Assembly (NCBI GenBank): GCA_036244855.1
Contig: BQKZ01000621.1
Location: 62,001 to 126,000, forward strand
Direction: 5' to 3'
DNA: 64,000 nt
Source: Temnopleurus reevesii
Taxonomy: Eukaryota > Echinodermata > Echinoidea > Temnopleuroida > Temnopleuridae
Shown: positions 34,601-42,110 of the stretch, piece by piece
How the letters are laid out: every line of letters begins with the position of its first letter
How positions within the stretch are numbered: position 1 is the first letter of the stretch
The notes under the pieces: model-generated
What the model was told of the DNA's origin: nothing
Database searches by the model: none
The model's input: only the letters and a program-made list of their open reading frames with translations
Program-made: the position numbers and the translations under genes

Positions 34601-36004
34601 GCCTAAAGAGTAAGGAGCATTTTTCTGGTTAGCTCACAAAAAAAGGAAGATAACAATTAAAGTTTTCATAATTGCGTTCCCTTCTCTAGCTGGTGCATCT
34701 TATAACTTTGTACATTTATACATTCCAGTCTCCTATCTCCCCAACGGCAAATCTTCCAATCTTGAACATATCCTCCGTAAACCAAATAATTATGCGCATA
34801 ATGAATATGAAATGAGCCAAGATGACTGGAAGGCCAGAGAATGATGTAATATCTTGAGGGTATATGAATGTCATTTTAGGAAACAGAAAACGAAGAGGGG
34901 AAGACTAGAAGGAGATGACTCAGAGGCATTTCTCAACCTTGCTGCATATCCTCAGGCACATCAATGTAGTTTTTTTTAGAATAAAGATTCTTTAACACAA
35001 TCGTGTTGTGTAATTTGAAAATGGTGTGTTGCCATGTACTTCCACAGAGTTCGCAATCATTCAGGAATATTGATAAGATATAATTATATGTAAATTCAGT
35101 GCTTTATAGTTTCCATGTAAATGTCTGAGTGGACATTATCATTATTACCATGTTTTCTCTCATTAGTAAAGTATTTGGTTCACCTGTTCAGCTATTCACA
35201 TTGTAATTTGATTACATACACAGAAATTAAGTAACTATGTGAAACAGCATCTGGTGAGGCACAATAAACCACTTTCTCTATGTATTCAACTTCTCTGCAC
35301 CCTCCTTTGTCAAACACACAATGACAAATTTAAATATCTGTTCACCTGATATGAAATAATCTTTTTTTTTTCAATAGAAAGTATGTGGTTATCATATGCT
35401 GGTTGTTGCTCGGTTGGTCAAGCTACAATGTTTGTCCAACTTAGCAACTTTAATGTATGCAATGTGGCATTCTGACTACTGTACTCTCATCATTTTTTTG
35501 ACAAATGAATACATATAGTTTGTTTTGGGGCAAATGTGAATATATTTAAAAACTTTACGAAAGTAGTCTATTCCAACTTACTACAAACTATGAATTTCAT
35601 TTTTTTTTCAATTTCAATTTATTTCATTCAGATAAAAAAGTACATACATACAGGGTAAAAATATATAAAATTTAAAAGAATGAGGAGACAGCTTGGAAGA
35701 CAAGCGTCTTATTAGCTGCTGCCACCAGATATACAGAACATACAATATACAATATCTGAGTGGAAGACTGACATTCTTAAAACAAGTGAAAGTCTCTAAT
35801 CTTGCTGGATTCTGCACTGATATCCATTGATATTCATTCTGAATCAAAATAACTCTTTCAACTTACTTTGTTCTTTTGGTCTGGGTCGTACGAGGTGAGG
35901 TTTTCTACGAGTTCTTTGATGCCGTGGAGGTTTCCCTCCTCTACTGCGTGGAAGACTGCCATTAGTACAAACGATTCATGCTCATCCTCGATCACATCAC
36001 AGCT
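13921..36004 (-). CDS. DAPK1: Death-associated protein kinase (DAPK1-type), 3' part of gene: ankyrin, ROC-COR and death domains
   Basis: Minus-strand gene assembled from 13 coding exons. DAPK proteins are Ca2+/calmodulin-regulated Ser/Thr kinases of the cytoskeleton that promote apoptosis and autophagy. The ankyrin, ROC-COR and death domains control localisation, GTP-linked regulation and partner binding. Visible here are the pre-ankyrin linker (SFVLMAVFHAVEEGN), about nine ankyrin repeats, a P-loop (GHSGVGKT), the ROC motifs LEFSGEE and ATHAD, a COR region and a death domain (LDPPDPMGKDWCLLA), ending in a Ser-rich tail and VASR-stop. The whole order matches vertebrate DAPK1, about 1,065 residues against a similar length there. 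Kinase and calmodulin-binding exons are not seen, so the 5' end is open. An assembly error splits one exon at 17773. DAPK1 is the closest match because kinase-only paralogues (DAPK2/3) lack these domains. Confidence 0.95.
15139..15609. other. DAPK intron
   Basis: GT (15608-15609 on the minus strand) to AG. No other feature is seen. Confidence 0.85.
15610..15798 (-). CDS. DAPK1: DAPK exon: start of COR-like region
   Basis: 189 bases, phase 0 at both ends, with acceptor TTTGTCAG and donor GAG|GTAAAA. It encodes 63 residues including ISALPAWRRTF, LTWQQFSEGVHASINPLAGQ and GRQLHLMGE. These align with the vertebrate segment that follows the ROC domain (I-S-x-L-P-x-W-R and L-x-x-Q-Q-F landmarks). 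It joins in frame to VQCFSSELLQEV of the last exon. Confidence 0.93.
16238..16238. other. Single-N contig join below the duplicated ankyrin block
   Basis: Exactly one base after this N (16239) the sequence becomes identical to 20525 onward. Confidence 0.85.
16267..16365 (-). CDS. DAPK1: Out-of-place copy of DAPK ankyrin exon 6
   Basis: 99 bases, phase 0/0, 33 residues starting LGDTPLNVACKEGALDLVEM. Identical in sequence to 20553-20651. In the protein this repeat must precede the P-loop exon, but here it lies downstream of it in transcription order, so it should not be added to the transcript. Confidence 0.85.
16945..17100 (-). mobile_element. LINE-type 3' tail
   Basis: Read on minus, an AATAAA-bearing tail ends in repeated GAATT units, as does the 3' end of the reverse-transcriptase element at 39476. 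Only the tail is present. A second copy is at +4286. Confidence 0.5.
17310..17391. repeat. Short inverted repeat (family C hairpin)
   Basis: TTTAACCCAATGACTACTG at 17310-17328 is inverted at 17373-17391 (CAGTAGTCAAAGAGTTAAA). Its counterpart at 21596-21677 has several mismatches. A distant relative lies near 51130-51195 (AACTACTGAATTTTGTACTT). Confidence 0.6.
17509..17706 (-). CDS. DAPK1: Out-of-place but complete copy of DAPK ankyrin exon 5 (two repeats)
   Basis: 198 bases, phase 0/0, acceptor CTCCCAG|GATGGG and donor AAG|GTTTGT. It encodes DGETTLLCAAARGHLDIVKI and a second repeat with HGITPLHHSVRRQHYDIVKY. This copy has the full 5' end and the acceptor. The copy in the correct position (21795-21980) is cut off by an N. 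It probably belongs between 22181 and 20651 in the real gene. Confidence 0.88.
17773..17773. other. Single-N contig join inside the ROC-domain exon
   Basis: The reading frame changes from conserved ROC sequence (FVMDAHSAQ) to intron-derived sequence of ankyrin exon 5 across this base. Confidence 0.9.
17774..17975 (-). CDS. DAPK1: DAPK exon: ROC domain, second half (truncated at assembly join)
   Basis: The acceptor TCACAG at 17976-17981 fits phase 1 from the upstream exon and completes a Gly codon. It encodes GYCGKYRQQPKIALVATHAD and RLFGRLFDICDVLFVMDAHS. VATHAD matches the DAPK nucleotide-binding T/N-H-A-D motif, and FVMDAHSA matches FVLDAGAS of vertebrates. The exon has no donor, because it runs into the N at 17773. 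Its last residues, and any link to the exon at 15798, are missing from the assembly. Confidence 0.92.
17976..18393. other. DAPK intron
   Basis: AT-rich, with GT-AG borders at both ends on the minus strand. No other feature is seen. Confidence 0.85.
18394..18588 (-). CDS. DAPK1: DAPK exon: ROC domain, middle
   Basis: 195 bases, phase 1 at both ends. It encodes GDFTFLEFSGEETYHTAYPH followed by IHLVVFSLDDMFEEQLAQV and WMNFLRSQLP. These match GDFSVWEFSG, HVVVFSLEEP and WLSFLKSLVP in vertebrate DAPK1. LEFSG occupies the place of the DxxG switch motif of small GTPases. Donor GTTG|GTATGG, acceptor AATCTTCAG. Confidence 0.95.
18589..18892. other. DAPK intron
   Basis: GT-AG intron. A TACATGTA-type octamer lies near 18658. 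No other feature is seen. Confidence 0.85.
18893..19286 (-). CDS. DAPK1: DAPK exon: P-loop of ROC-like GTPase domain and Ser/Pro-rich insert
   Basis: 394 bases, starting in phase 0 and ending in phase 1. Residues 1-30 (EKSKDLFISQLKS...VRIKVLGHSG) lead into the P-loop GHSGVGKTTLIDSLKCG, followed by the basic stretch FRGLFRRSRS. Then comes a low-complexity Ser/Pro insert (SPRSPHSPRSPNSPVKSP) and SLRRKQLSSTSSSIDVDSDV. The insert corresponds to the Ser-rich loop after the P-loop in vertebrates but differs in sequence. The exon is GC-rich. Confidence 0.95.
19287..19504. other. DAPK intron
   Basis: Short AT-rich GT-AG intron. Confidence 0.85.
19505..19582 (-). CDS. DAPK1: DAPK exon: last, short ankyrin-like repeat
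   Basis: 78 bases, phase 0/0, 26 residues: DALTASQLASLEGHEDVADV then LAQLEG. It aligns with the vertebrate segment DGKTAEDLARSEQHEHVAGL that caps the ankyrin stack. Acceptor CCCACAG, donor GGGG|GTAAGC. Confidence 0.92.
19583..19863. other. DAPK intron
   Basis: AT-rich GT-AG intron with no other feature seen. Confidence 0.85.
19864..19962 (-). CDS. DAPK1: DAPK exon: single ankyrin repeat
   Basis: 99 bases, phase 0/0, 33 residues beginning HKNSALHMAARGGHIEVVRY and continuing LCLAGALIHQRNQ. It matches the vertebrate repeat containing LDVVRYLCLMGA. Confidence 0.94.
19963..20552. other. DAPK intron with trinucleotide array
   Basis: Contains the CAT/TCC array at 20217-20440. Copy B of the duplicated block begins at 20525. 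Confidence 0.8.
20217..20440. repeat. (CAT)n then (CAC/CAT)n then (TCC)n microsatellite
   Basis: Interrupted CAT triplets, then CACCAT hexamers (about 20366-20410), then nine or more TCC units. It lies in a DAPK intron. Confidence 0.95.
20553..20651 (-). CDS. DAPK1: DAPK exon: single ankyrin repeat (correctly placed copy)
   Basis: 99 bases, phase 0/0, LGDTPLNVACKEGALDLVEM then LHAVGAKRDILNR. It corresponds to the vertebrate repeat HGNTPLHVACKDGN. Acceptor TTGTAG, donor AGG|GTAAGA. Confidence 0.93.
20652..21794. other. DAPK intron (copy B)
   Basis: Same content as 16366-17508: a G-run at about 21207, a LINE-like tail at about 21231-21386, and a hairpin repeat at 21596-21677. Confidence 0.8.
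21795..21980 (-). CDS. DAPK1: DAPK exon: two ankyrin repeats, 5' end lost at an N
   Basis: Encodes from TLLCAAARGHLDIVKILVEA to CDVNLQDK. The first four residues (DGET) and the acceptor, present in copy A at 17706, are absent here because the contig ends at 21981. The donor AAG|GTGTGT differs slightly from copy A (GTTTGT), consistent with two alleles. Confidence 0.93.
21981..21981. other. Single-N contig join truncating ankyrin exon 5
   Basis: The frame reads normally up to this N. The next bases (ACATGTATTTCTTG) are unrelated to the exon. Confidence 0.85.
22181..22378 (-). CDS. DAPK1: DAPK exon: two ankyrin repeats
   Basis: 198 bases, phase 0/0, 66 residues. The repeats are TGETPLHVAGRYGQGEAIQY... 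and DGETPLHIAAWHGYTSIVQT... The second matches the distinctive CAAWHGYYSVAKALCEAG repeat of vertebrate DAPK1. Acceptor TTTTTCCAG, donor AAG|GTAGGG. Confidence 0.95.
22379..22797. other. DAPK intron
   Basis: AT-rich GT-AG intron. Nothing else is seen. Confidence 0.85.
22798..22896 (-). CDS. DAPK1: DAPK exon: single ankyrin repeat with VYWAAR motif
   Basis: 99 bases, phase 0/0, HGDNAVYWAARQGQIAAMRF then LKDQGCPLDAQNK. NAVYWAAR is a DAPK-specific signature shared with vertebrates (SNAVYWAARHGH). Acceptor TTGTATAG, donor AAG|GTTTGT. Confidence 0.96.
23170..24110. repeat. Pyrimidine-rich tract of about 940 bp containing a tandem duplication of about 205 bp
   Basis: The plus strand is nearly all C and T, with (TCC)n and (TTC)n runs. 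A unit running from CTCCTTCTCCCCTTC to TTTAAAAGTTTCTTC at about 23618-23760 recurs at about 23824-23965. On the transcribed (minus) strand this is a purine tract inside an intron. Flanking similar segments (GCAGGATCA, AGATGACATTT) occur at 23457 and 24142. Confidence 0.8.
25638..25677. repeat. (GT)n microsatellite
   Basis: About 20 uninterrupted GT units. Confidence 0.98.
26118..26432. other. Assembly gap (315 N)
   Basis: Run of N within the DAPK intron. Sequence is unknown. Confidence 1.
27649..27747 (-). CDS. DAPK1: DAPK exon: first full ankyrin repeat
   Basis: 99 bases, phase 0/0, HGETALHLAAGYGHVDIIKY then LQAKGATTDVKDK. It corresponds to HGTPPLLIAAGCGNIQILQL in vertebrates. Acceptor TTTTTACAG, donor AAG|GTAAGA. 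Decayed partial copies of its 5' edge form a tandem array just upstream in the gene (27748-28870). Confidence 0.94.
27748..28870. repeat. Tandem array of about 180-bp units containing decayed copies of an ankyrin exon edge
   Basis: The exon start and its flanking intron recur. The landmark GAGCTGTTTCACCATGCTG occurs, with small changes, at about 27732 (the real exon), 27910, 28092, 28273, 28458 and 28663. It is followed each time by ACAGATAACATAAAAG, TATCACATGAGATAGCAG and AATTAAACATCATCA-like words. On the minus strand each unit has an acceptor AG followed by HGETA-like codons, then loses the frame after about 20 residues. The array is therefore repeated splice-site-plus-exon-edge DNA, not functional exons. 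Confidence 0.85.
31403..31433 (+). other. Hammerhead-core-like motif
   Basis: CTGAAGA, then a potential 5-bp stem (GAAGT, loop GTAGATCT, ACTTC), then GAAAC. This fits the CUGANGA-stem II-GAAA core. It lies downstream of CAACGTTGTGTAG. Stems I and III and the cleavage site are not demonstrated. Confidence 0.3.
31629..31662 (-). other. Second hammerhead-core-like motif, opposite strand
   Basis: On minus: CTGAGGA, then CGAGT-loop-ACTCG (5-bp stem), then GAAC, followed by GTTGTG. The fourth base of the GAAA box is C. It shares AACGTTGTG with the neighbour at 31403, which suggests two pieces of one repeat family. Confidence 0.28.
32878..33180. repeat. Degenerate C-rich minisatellite
   Basis: Repeated words CATGTCTGCGCCCCTCCCC, CTCCTTGATCACTGATTCAC and CATATCTCCA recur irregularly about every 55-65 bases. 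Confidence 0.75.
35600..35800 (-). mobile_element. LINE-type 3' tail
   Basis: Read on minus, the segment ends in GAAATAAATTGAAATTGAAA, a polyadenylation-like tail with short repeated units as in L2/CR1-like elements. No coding part is attached. It lies just 3' of the first DAPK exon of the window in transcription order. Confidence 0.45.
35867..36004 (-). CDS. DAPK1: DAPK exon: linker between calmodulin-binding region and ankyrins
   Basis: 138 bases, phase 0/0, 46 residues: SCDVIEDEHESFVLMAVFHA, VEEGNLHGIKELVENLTSYD, PDQKNK. It aligns with DEEDSFVMKAIIHAINDDNV and the LSNYDVNQPNK segment of vertebrate DAPK1. Acceptor ATCTTTTCAG, donor AAA|GTAAGT. This is the most 5' exon I can assign with confidence. 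Confidence 0.94.
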
Positions 36005-36767
36005 CTGAAAAGATATAAGAATGAATAAACGTTGAGATATAAATACATTTAGTTAAGTCTTTACACAATAAAACAAAGGAGTCCAGAAGAGATTATCATT
36101 ACCTTTTTACCTGCTTCTGTCGACGCCAATAACCCAATTTGACTCGCTTCTGTCGACTCTAGTCAACACGTTGGGCACACAATACTTAAGACTTAAAAAA
36201 TAGCAGTCTAGGGATACATAAGGTAGCATATTAAGAGTTGAAAAAGTGTATTATATAATTTTTTTTCATGAAAATATATTGGCATTGTCCATTTAGTGCA
36301 GAGCAAGATGGGCATTTATAGAGACATAATACATGCTTTTATTGTTATTCATATCAGAGAACATTATGGGTAGTTTTACTAGTACAGAAGTGATTTTGCA
36401 CAGTGTAAACAATACTTGCACCGGGGTGTATTAGAAATATATCCCAGCATGCTCCCTGATGTAACAAATGTATTAGGCATGTATTATCTTTATAAACACT
36501 ATCATGATTCCAAATGATGAACACACTTGTCTCAACACATGTATCACTGCTAACTTCTCTTATTTCACTTTTCCTTCTCTTCCTCCATTCACTCCTAAAT
36601 CTTTTTCAGAATTTTTTCCTACCATTTTGCATAATTGCTTAGCCACCACGCTGCACAATGTTACCATCAAGTTATTTATCTTCTGTTGTCTTCCACTCAA
36701 GCATGTTTGTCTGTGTAGCAAATTGACCATGCCCAACATCATTACTTATACCCTATTAGGCACCTCA

Positions 36768-36932
36768 ACATGACAAACGAGAGAATCAGCTTCAATTTTG
36801 TCACAGTATACACAGTAATTGATTTTGACTTCTCTTACGTATTGCTTCTGGACATGACAAATGTGAAAATAAACTTCAATTTTGTCCCAGAATACACAAT
36901 AATTGATTCTGTCTACACTTACGCATGGCTTC
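36768..36932. repeat. Tandem duplication of about 83 bp (two units)
   Basis: ACATGACAAACGAGAG...TATTGCTTCTG is followed directly by ACATGACAAATGTGAA...CATGGCTTCTGG, sharing CTTCAATTTTGTC and AATTGATT. Confidence 0.8.
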
Positions 36933-37573
36933 TGGTTTCAGCTTTATAAGAGACGAGACAGTAGCTGCATTTCCAAGCAACAAGTTGTAGAATAAAAGGT
37001 TTTATTTATTCCTCATCCGTTACCATAGTAATAAGATGACAATTGCACTAATCCAATTAAGTTATCCAAACCTATACCTTCCTTTAAATGTCCACATATT
37101 GTTGTCAGGATCTGTCAGATGTACATGCATTTTAATGCTGAGACCATGAATTCACTTCAATTTTACTCTATGTAATGCCTGTAGACTTGTGTATAATGTT
37201 TCAAAACGATAAAATATATACCAGAATATACAAAGAGTTGTCTGATATTTTATGAGATTATATTCATGGTTTGAATCAATAAAAAAGGCCCATATTCAAA
37301 CATTTTGCACATGTATGCCAAATCTTCCCAACACACTTTGGATGGCCAAACTGTGCTGGGACTTTGAGGGAGGGGTCCAAATTTCTTTAAGACTTTGAGT
37401 CAATTATGACATCACCTGCCCAATTTCCTGTATCCAATAAAAGCATATGGCGACCATCATCCCCAGTCCACCCACCTTGGGAATATTTAGCCTCAATAAC
37501 GGGATACGTCAAAGAAATTAAAGCAGACACCCTTTCTACGCGTTACTCTCCTGTTTTGCAAAAGCTAGGACTA

Positions 37574-37745
37574 NNNNNNNNNNNNNNNNNNNNNNNNNNN
37601 NNNNNNNNNNNNNNNNNNNNNNNNNNNNNNNNNNNNNNNNNNNNNNNNNNNNNNNNNNNNNNNNNNNNNNNNNNNNNNNNNNNNNNNNNNNNNNNNNNNN
37701 NNNNNNNNNNNNNNNNNNNNNNNNNNNNNNNNNNNNNNNNNNNNN
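37574..37745. other. Assembly gap (172 N)
   Basis: Run of N. Sequence is unknown. Confidence 1.
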
Positions 37746-38274
37746 AAATATACGATACAGAGTAAGGACGTGTTAATGATAAAAAAAAATTAAGAGACAC
37801 TCTAAGAAGGAAGCAAATCATGAGGTGGCGGTGACAACATGGGAGGGGGGGGGGGGCGCTGTGGAATAGAGATAAAATTTTCATTAACAATGATTGACAG
37901 CTCCTGTCATCGATGTAGTAAGCACTTTCCAAGGCAACGCTGGAATTCATCTTTAAGTGTTCTATAATGGTAGGTATGATGTATGACCACTTAATATTAT
38001 AGATCCATCATCTTCCTATAGTGGTCATCAATTAAGCCTTACACACTGGAGCCTCATCTGTTAAGAAATGTGATCTACTGGAGACCATTCTCACTGTTAG
38101 CTCGTACTGCAGTTAAATTTTTCTATATAAATTCAAGAAGCCGATATTTCTTTGGATAGTGAAATGATTACGATTCCATTATTAATGACTGCATCGGTTC
38201 CATTGATGAAAATTTAAAAGATGTTGTTGTCAAGGTTCCAAACTATAATTGAAAATGTCCTCATGATCTACATG

Positions 38275-38566
38275 TAATGGTTTGTTTGTCCCAGATGTTT
38301 ATACCCATTTGATGAATACACGTATGAAAAACCAAATACCTCTCTATAATTCCAAAATACATACATACATAGTTTTTTTCAAAACGGCATACAAAGAACC
38401 CTATATAATTTGATATCATCTAATGGTTTGTTCGTCCCAGATGTTTATACGCATTTGATGAATACACGTATGAAAAACCAAATACCTCTCTATAATTCCA
38501 AAATACATACATACATAGTTTTTTTCAAAACGGTATACAAAGAACCCTATATAATTTGATATCATC
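38275..38566. repeat. Recent 146-bp tandem duplication
   Basis: TAATGGTTTGTTTGTCCCAG starts unit 1 at 38275 and TAATGGTTTGTTCGTCCCAG starts unit 2 at 38421. Both end GATATCATC. Only a handful of mismatches are visible. Confidence 0.95.
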
Positions 38567-38904
38567 AATCAAATCTATCAGCTAAATGAACATCAATATA
38601 GAGAAATAGGGCATGTAAATTACTGCCACGACTGTTATGGAGAATGCTCAATGGCAGACGAGCAATGGCATCAGCATAGGAATAAGAGAAATCGCAAACA
38701 AGCAGAAGTTGGTAAAGGTGTTAATATCCGTCTGTGGGCCAAAGAGATATTGGTTAATTGAATAGACCTTGATTAAGCACTCAAACAGATCAGCCGAGCA
38801 TGTTTACCATTTAAATCTAGAGCCAGTTGACCTTTGGTTAACAAACGTGCAGCAAAACTTTTTCATGATTATAATACTTGGCCCCTTATTTCACAATGGA
38901 TGGA

Positions 38905-38917
38905 AGAGAGAAGAGAA

Positions 38918-38948
<31 letters not shown>

Positions 38949-38975
38949 GAAAAAGAGTGATAGAGAGATATATAG

Positions 38976-39060
<85 letters not shown>
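38905..39060. repeat. (GA)n/(GACA)n/(GATA)n compound microsatellite
   Basis: GA runs, then GACA, GATA, then about 60 bases of GA. The Ser-Leu repeat frames on minus are artefacts. Confidence 0.95.
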
Positions 39061-39475
39061 AGTGGAATGTTGAGTTTGGATGTTTTTGCTTTTTATATTG
39101 TAGATGACACACAAATACAATGAAAAGGTGTGGGATGTATGGCAATATGTTCCCTCCAAATCCTTCCAAATAAGAGTTGGAAAGTATACATATCTTTATT
39201 ATAATTCTTCTATGTAACTCATTTAGACTGAAGAAAAATGGATCAAGGATTAATATCAAGTCCTCTCATATTGGTCCATCTCATGCCGACATCCTCAATC
39301 CACATTAAAGTAACCCAACTCCCAGTTGGTAACTTAATATCTCACTAAGATCTCTCTCTCTCTCTCACACTCTCAGTGCACACAAAGAGGCAAGGACTAT
39401 ACAATGTCTTTAAAGTTCTTTTCAAATTTTATAAAGGCTGATGAAAATGTGACCCAGGTGCCAGCCCAACATTTA

Positions 39476-40929
39476 TTGAATTGAATTGAATTGAATTAAT
39501 TTATTTCCTTTTTCATATACATAATCAATGCAAAATAACATCACACATAGAACAAAATAAAGGAGGCGAGTTCCCTGAAAGCACAGCTTGTGTTGGGATC
39601 GCCTCTACAACAAAACAAAGTAAAACAAAATCATCTCTTTGAAGACAAAAAAAGGTAAAGAAAATAAATTATTACATATTATTATTTGGAGTAAGCAAAC
39701 AATTTAAGAATAAAACGAGATGGGTAAAGGAAGGAAAATGTTTGAGAGATAGAAAAGGTAAGAGAGAAGAAGAGCAATGAGAAGAAAAAAAAAAAAAAAG
39801 AATTTTGGCATTATAATATTAAATATCGATGTCAAGAGAGAGCACCTGGTGTATTAAACACTTGACAGCAAGCATTTCAGTTGCAGGTGTTGGTCCTGTT
39901 GGACATTGAAACACTCCAGTACATTAGTAACCATATGCATATGTCAATGTTAACATAAATGCAGAGGAAAATATAATAGTACAAACAAGTATACAATTAC
40001 GAGGAAATTAAATTATTTTTCATTTTACGCGAGAAAGTATGCAGAGAAAGTGAATTTTGAACCGCTTCTGGCAGGGAGTTCCAAAGCTTGGGGCCTGAAT
40101 AGCGAATGTCAAACTGAAATCTTCGGGTTCTATGTTTTGATAGGTGTATTTGGCTTGCACTTCTCGTATTATAATCATGGAACTCCGAATTCCTGCGGAA
40201 ACAAAATTGCTCGTTAAATTGACTAGGGAATATATTATTTGTACATTTATACATAAAGACACTCTGTTGGTGTAAGTTTATATCCGTTAATTTCAGTAGT
40301 TTTAAATCTTTAAAAATAGGATTGGTGTGATCACGAAAGTTAGCTCCAGATATAATGCGAACTATCTTTTTTTGTAGGACTACCAGCTTACGGATATTCG
40401 TTTTGTTTGTGTTTGCCCAGATAAGATTACAATAGGTTAAATAGGGTAGGACAAGAGCACAGTATAAAATTCTTAGGATGTGTCCGGGAAGAAGGTGTTT
40501 GATTTTGGATATAATGCCAATACTTTTTGATATTTTGATTTCTACTTCAGAAATATGATATTTCCAAGAGAGGGAACTGTCCAAATAAACACCAAGAAAC
40601 TTTGCCTTATCCACTCTTGGTAAGACTATGTTATCAATCTTAATGCTGATATCATCTTTACAAAATTTCTTTCCATTATGAAAAATCATATAATTGCATT
40701 TTTTTACATTTATGGATAATTTATTTGCTCTGAACCATTCACATACCTGTGAAAGGCCTCGATTTGCTTCATCACAAAGGTATTTTAAATTTGAATTACT
40801 AATAAATATATTTGTGTCGTCTGCATAAAGTATGAAAGAGAGATTATATGCTGATTTATAGAGATCATTGATATAAATGATAAACAAGAGGGGACCAAGT
40901 AGGCTTCCTTGTGGTATTCCACATGTAAT
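39476..40929 (-). mobile_element. 5'-truncated non-LTR retrotransposon (L2/CR1-like)
   Basis: On minus the element begins abruptly inside the reverse transcriptase (an in-frame stop lies just before ITCGIPQGS) and ends at 39476-39496 in repeated GAATT/AATTC units after an AT-rich 3' UTR of about 500 bases. 5' truncation plus a short-repeat tail is typical of L2/CR1-type insertion. Target duplications were not resolved. Confidence 0.85.
39997..40929 (-). CDS. Reverse transcriptase, C-terminal part, of a non-LTR retrotransposon
   Basis: Open for about 310 residues. It starts in RT motif B (GIPQGSLLGPLLF) and continues through IYINDLYKSAYNLSFILYAD with the catalytic YADD box and the thumb-side motif AKFLGVYLDSSLSWKYHI. 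The conserved C-terminal block is SGPKLWNSLPEAVQNSLSLH. The N-terminal endonuclease and first RT motifs are absent, so it cannot be autonomous. The frame has no internal stop, which suggests a fairly recent insertion. Confidence 0.92.
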   Translation of the reverse strand: MTCGIPQGSLLGPLLFIIYINDLYKSAYNLSFILYADDTNIFISNSNLKYLCDEANRGLSQVCEWFRANKLSINVKKCNYMIFHNGKKFCKDDISIKIDNIVLPRVDKAKFLGVYLDSSLSWKYHISEVEIKISKSIGIISKIKHLLPGHILRILYCALVLPYLTYCNLIWANTNKTNIRKLVVLQKKIVRIISGANFRDHTNPIFKDLKLLKLTDINLHQQSVFMYKCTNNIFPSQFNEQFCFRRNSEFHDYNTRSASQIHLSKHRTRRFQFDIRYSGPKLWNSLPEAVQNSLSLHTFSRKMKNNLISS

Positions 40930-41715
40930 TTACTCCAGGTTTATGCTTCATATCCACATAAGATTATGGTTAGGCAAGTGGCAAGAAGAGAAATGTTCCC
41001 ATTGTACCTTGTTACAATATTGAAATAAAACCTACAAAACATTCTCAGACCCCATCCTAGCTGATCCTCGGTTCTGGATCTACCTCTGACTAAAGATGAA
41101 TAGATTCATTTAAGTCACATCACTGAAATCAAACATTCTGGGGATATGCAAAATATAAGATTTTCTTTTTCAAAACAGGCACAACATAGTTCTGTACAAG
41201 TCAAGTCCTGAGTTTGAAGATACTATTACACGTCACATGGATATGCACACATCGAGGGTCCAGTGACAAAAAGACAAATCTCATTTTGGGTCAAAATAGG
41301 GTTTTGGTATCAAACTGTTCAGGAAAATTGGAACCCTCTCATAAACACAAGGCATCAAATGTTCCTTACAGTTCCTTCTCATCATTATTTTCATTTGCTG
41401 ACAAACGTGCAAGCATAAAAATAGTTAAATGCATTTTTTTGAAAACAGCAAAATTGGAGTTGGGTCTTTACGTTGCTGAGCCCTCGATATGTGTTCCCCA
41501 CCTAGCTCCTATTTCCTAACGAATGCTAACATGCAGCTACGATGGCCACTCTGCCTCTTATCATCAAATGTTGGATTTTAATCTGGGATTAGATACTGGA
41601 ATCAAGATAAGTGGTAATCTGAGAATTAGCAGAGTGCTATGTATCAAGGATCTTCTTAGAAGCGGGATTTCTAGCAGCTTAGATGTCCTGCGAAAATATC
41701 CGCTTTTAATGAATA
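40930..41715. other. No feature recognised between two LINE fragments
   Basis: AT-rich. A 101-codon frame at 41214-41519 matches nothing I know. Confidence 0.4.
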
Positions 41716-42110
41716 TTGGCTAGGCCACAAATGCAGAGGTGCAAACCATTCCGGAATATGAATGAGGAAAAAAAAATGTGGATGGTGCAACACATGAAGA
41801 GATCACTGCGTTCTAGTAAAAGATCACAGTTCACTGTACCTAAAACGGCTACAAAATCATATAGTGAGAGATCATTCTCACATGCCACATCTATCTTATG
41901 GAATAGCCTCCCAAATTACCTCACAAATATTACACCATATGAAAAATTTACAAGAAACTTGAAAACTTATCTCTTCAAAAACAACTAATCTACTGATAAT
42001 CCTAGTTCTTCTGACTTCTTTCTCTCTTACCATGTTTCAAGCGCTTAGGGACTTTCGCATGATTGTGTTATGCGCTATATAAAAGTGTTTCATTATTATT
42101 ATTATTAATA
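41716..42110 (+). mobile_element. LINE fragment: RT C-terminus plus 3' tail
   Basis: The frame ending at 41988 encodes ERSFSHATSILWNSLPNYLT followed by FTRNLKTYLFKNN, the C-terminal signature of L2/CR1-like reverse transcriptases (LWNSLP, LKTxLF). After the stop comes the 3' tail AAGCGCTTAGGGACTTTCGC, GCGCTATATAAAAGTG and (ATT)n. The family is related to, but distinct from, the minus-strand element at 39476. Confidence 0.82.

Larger units (their letters stand above)
28871..35866. other. Long DAPK intron; no coding exon recognised
   Basis: Contains purine-rich stretches (about 29590-29740 and 30240-30320), a 14-G run near 30166-30179, a GA/G tract near 33640-33675, hammerhead-core-like motifs (31403-31662), a degenerate minisatellite (32878-33180) and a LINE-type tail (35600-35800). 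The open frames at 31187-31552, 33852-34157 and 34244-34600 have no family I recognise and no splice support. Confidence 0.6.
36005..39475. other. Upstream intron or intergenic sequence; no exon recognised
   Basis: Holds two tandem duplications (36768-36932, 38275-38566), a 172-N gap and a GA-rich array. No kinase-domain coding (for example an HFDLKPEN or DFG segment) is visible on the minus strand. Confidence 0.55.

Noticed and set aside
38869..39259. Ser-Leu repeat frames on minus
   Set aside because: Translations of the GA/GATA microsatellite.
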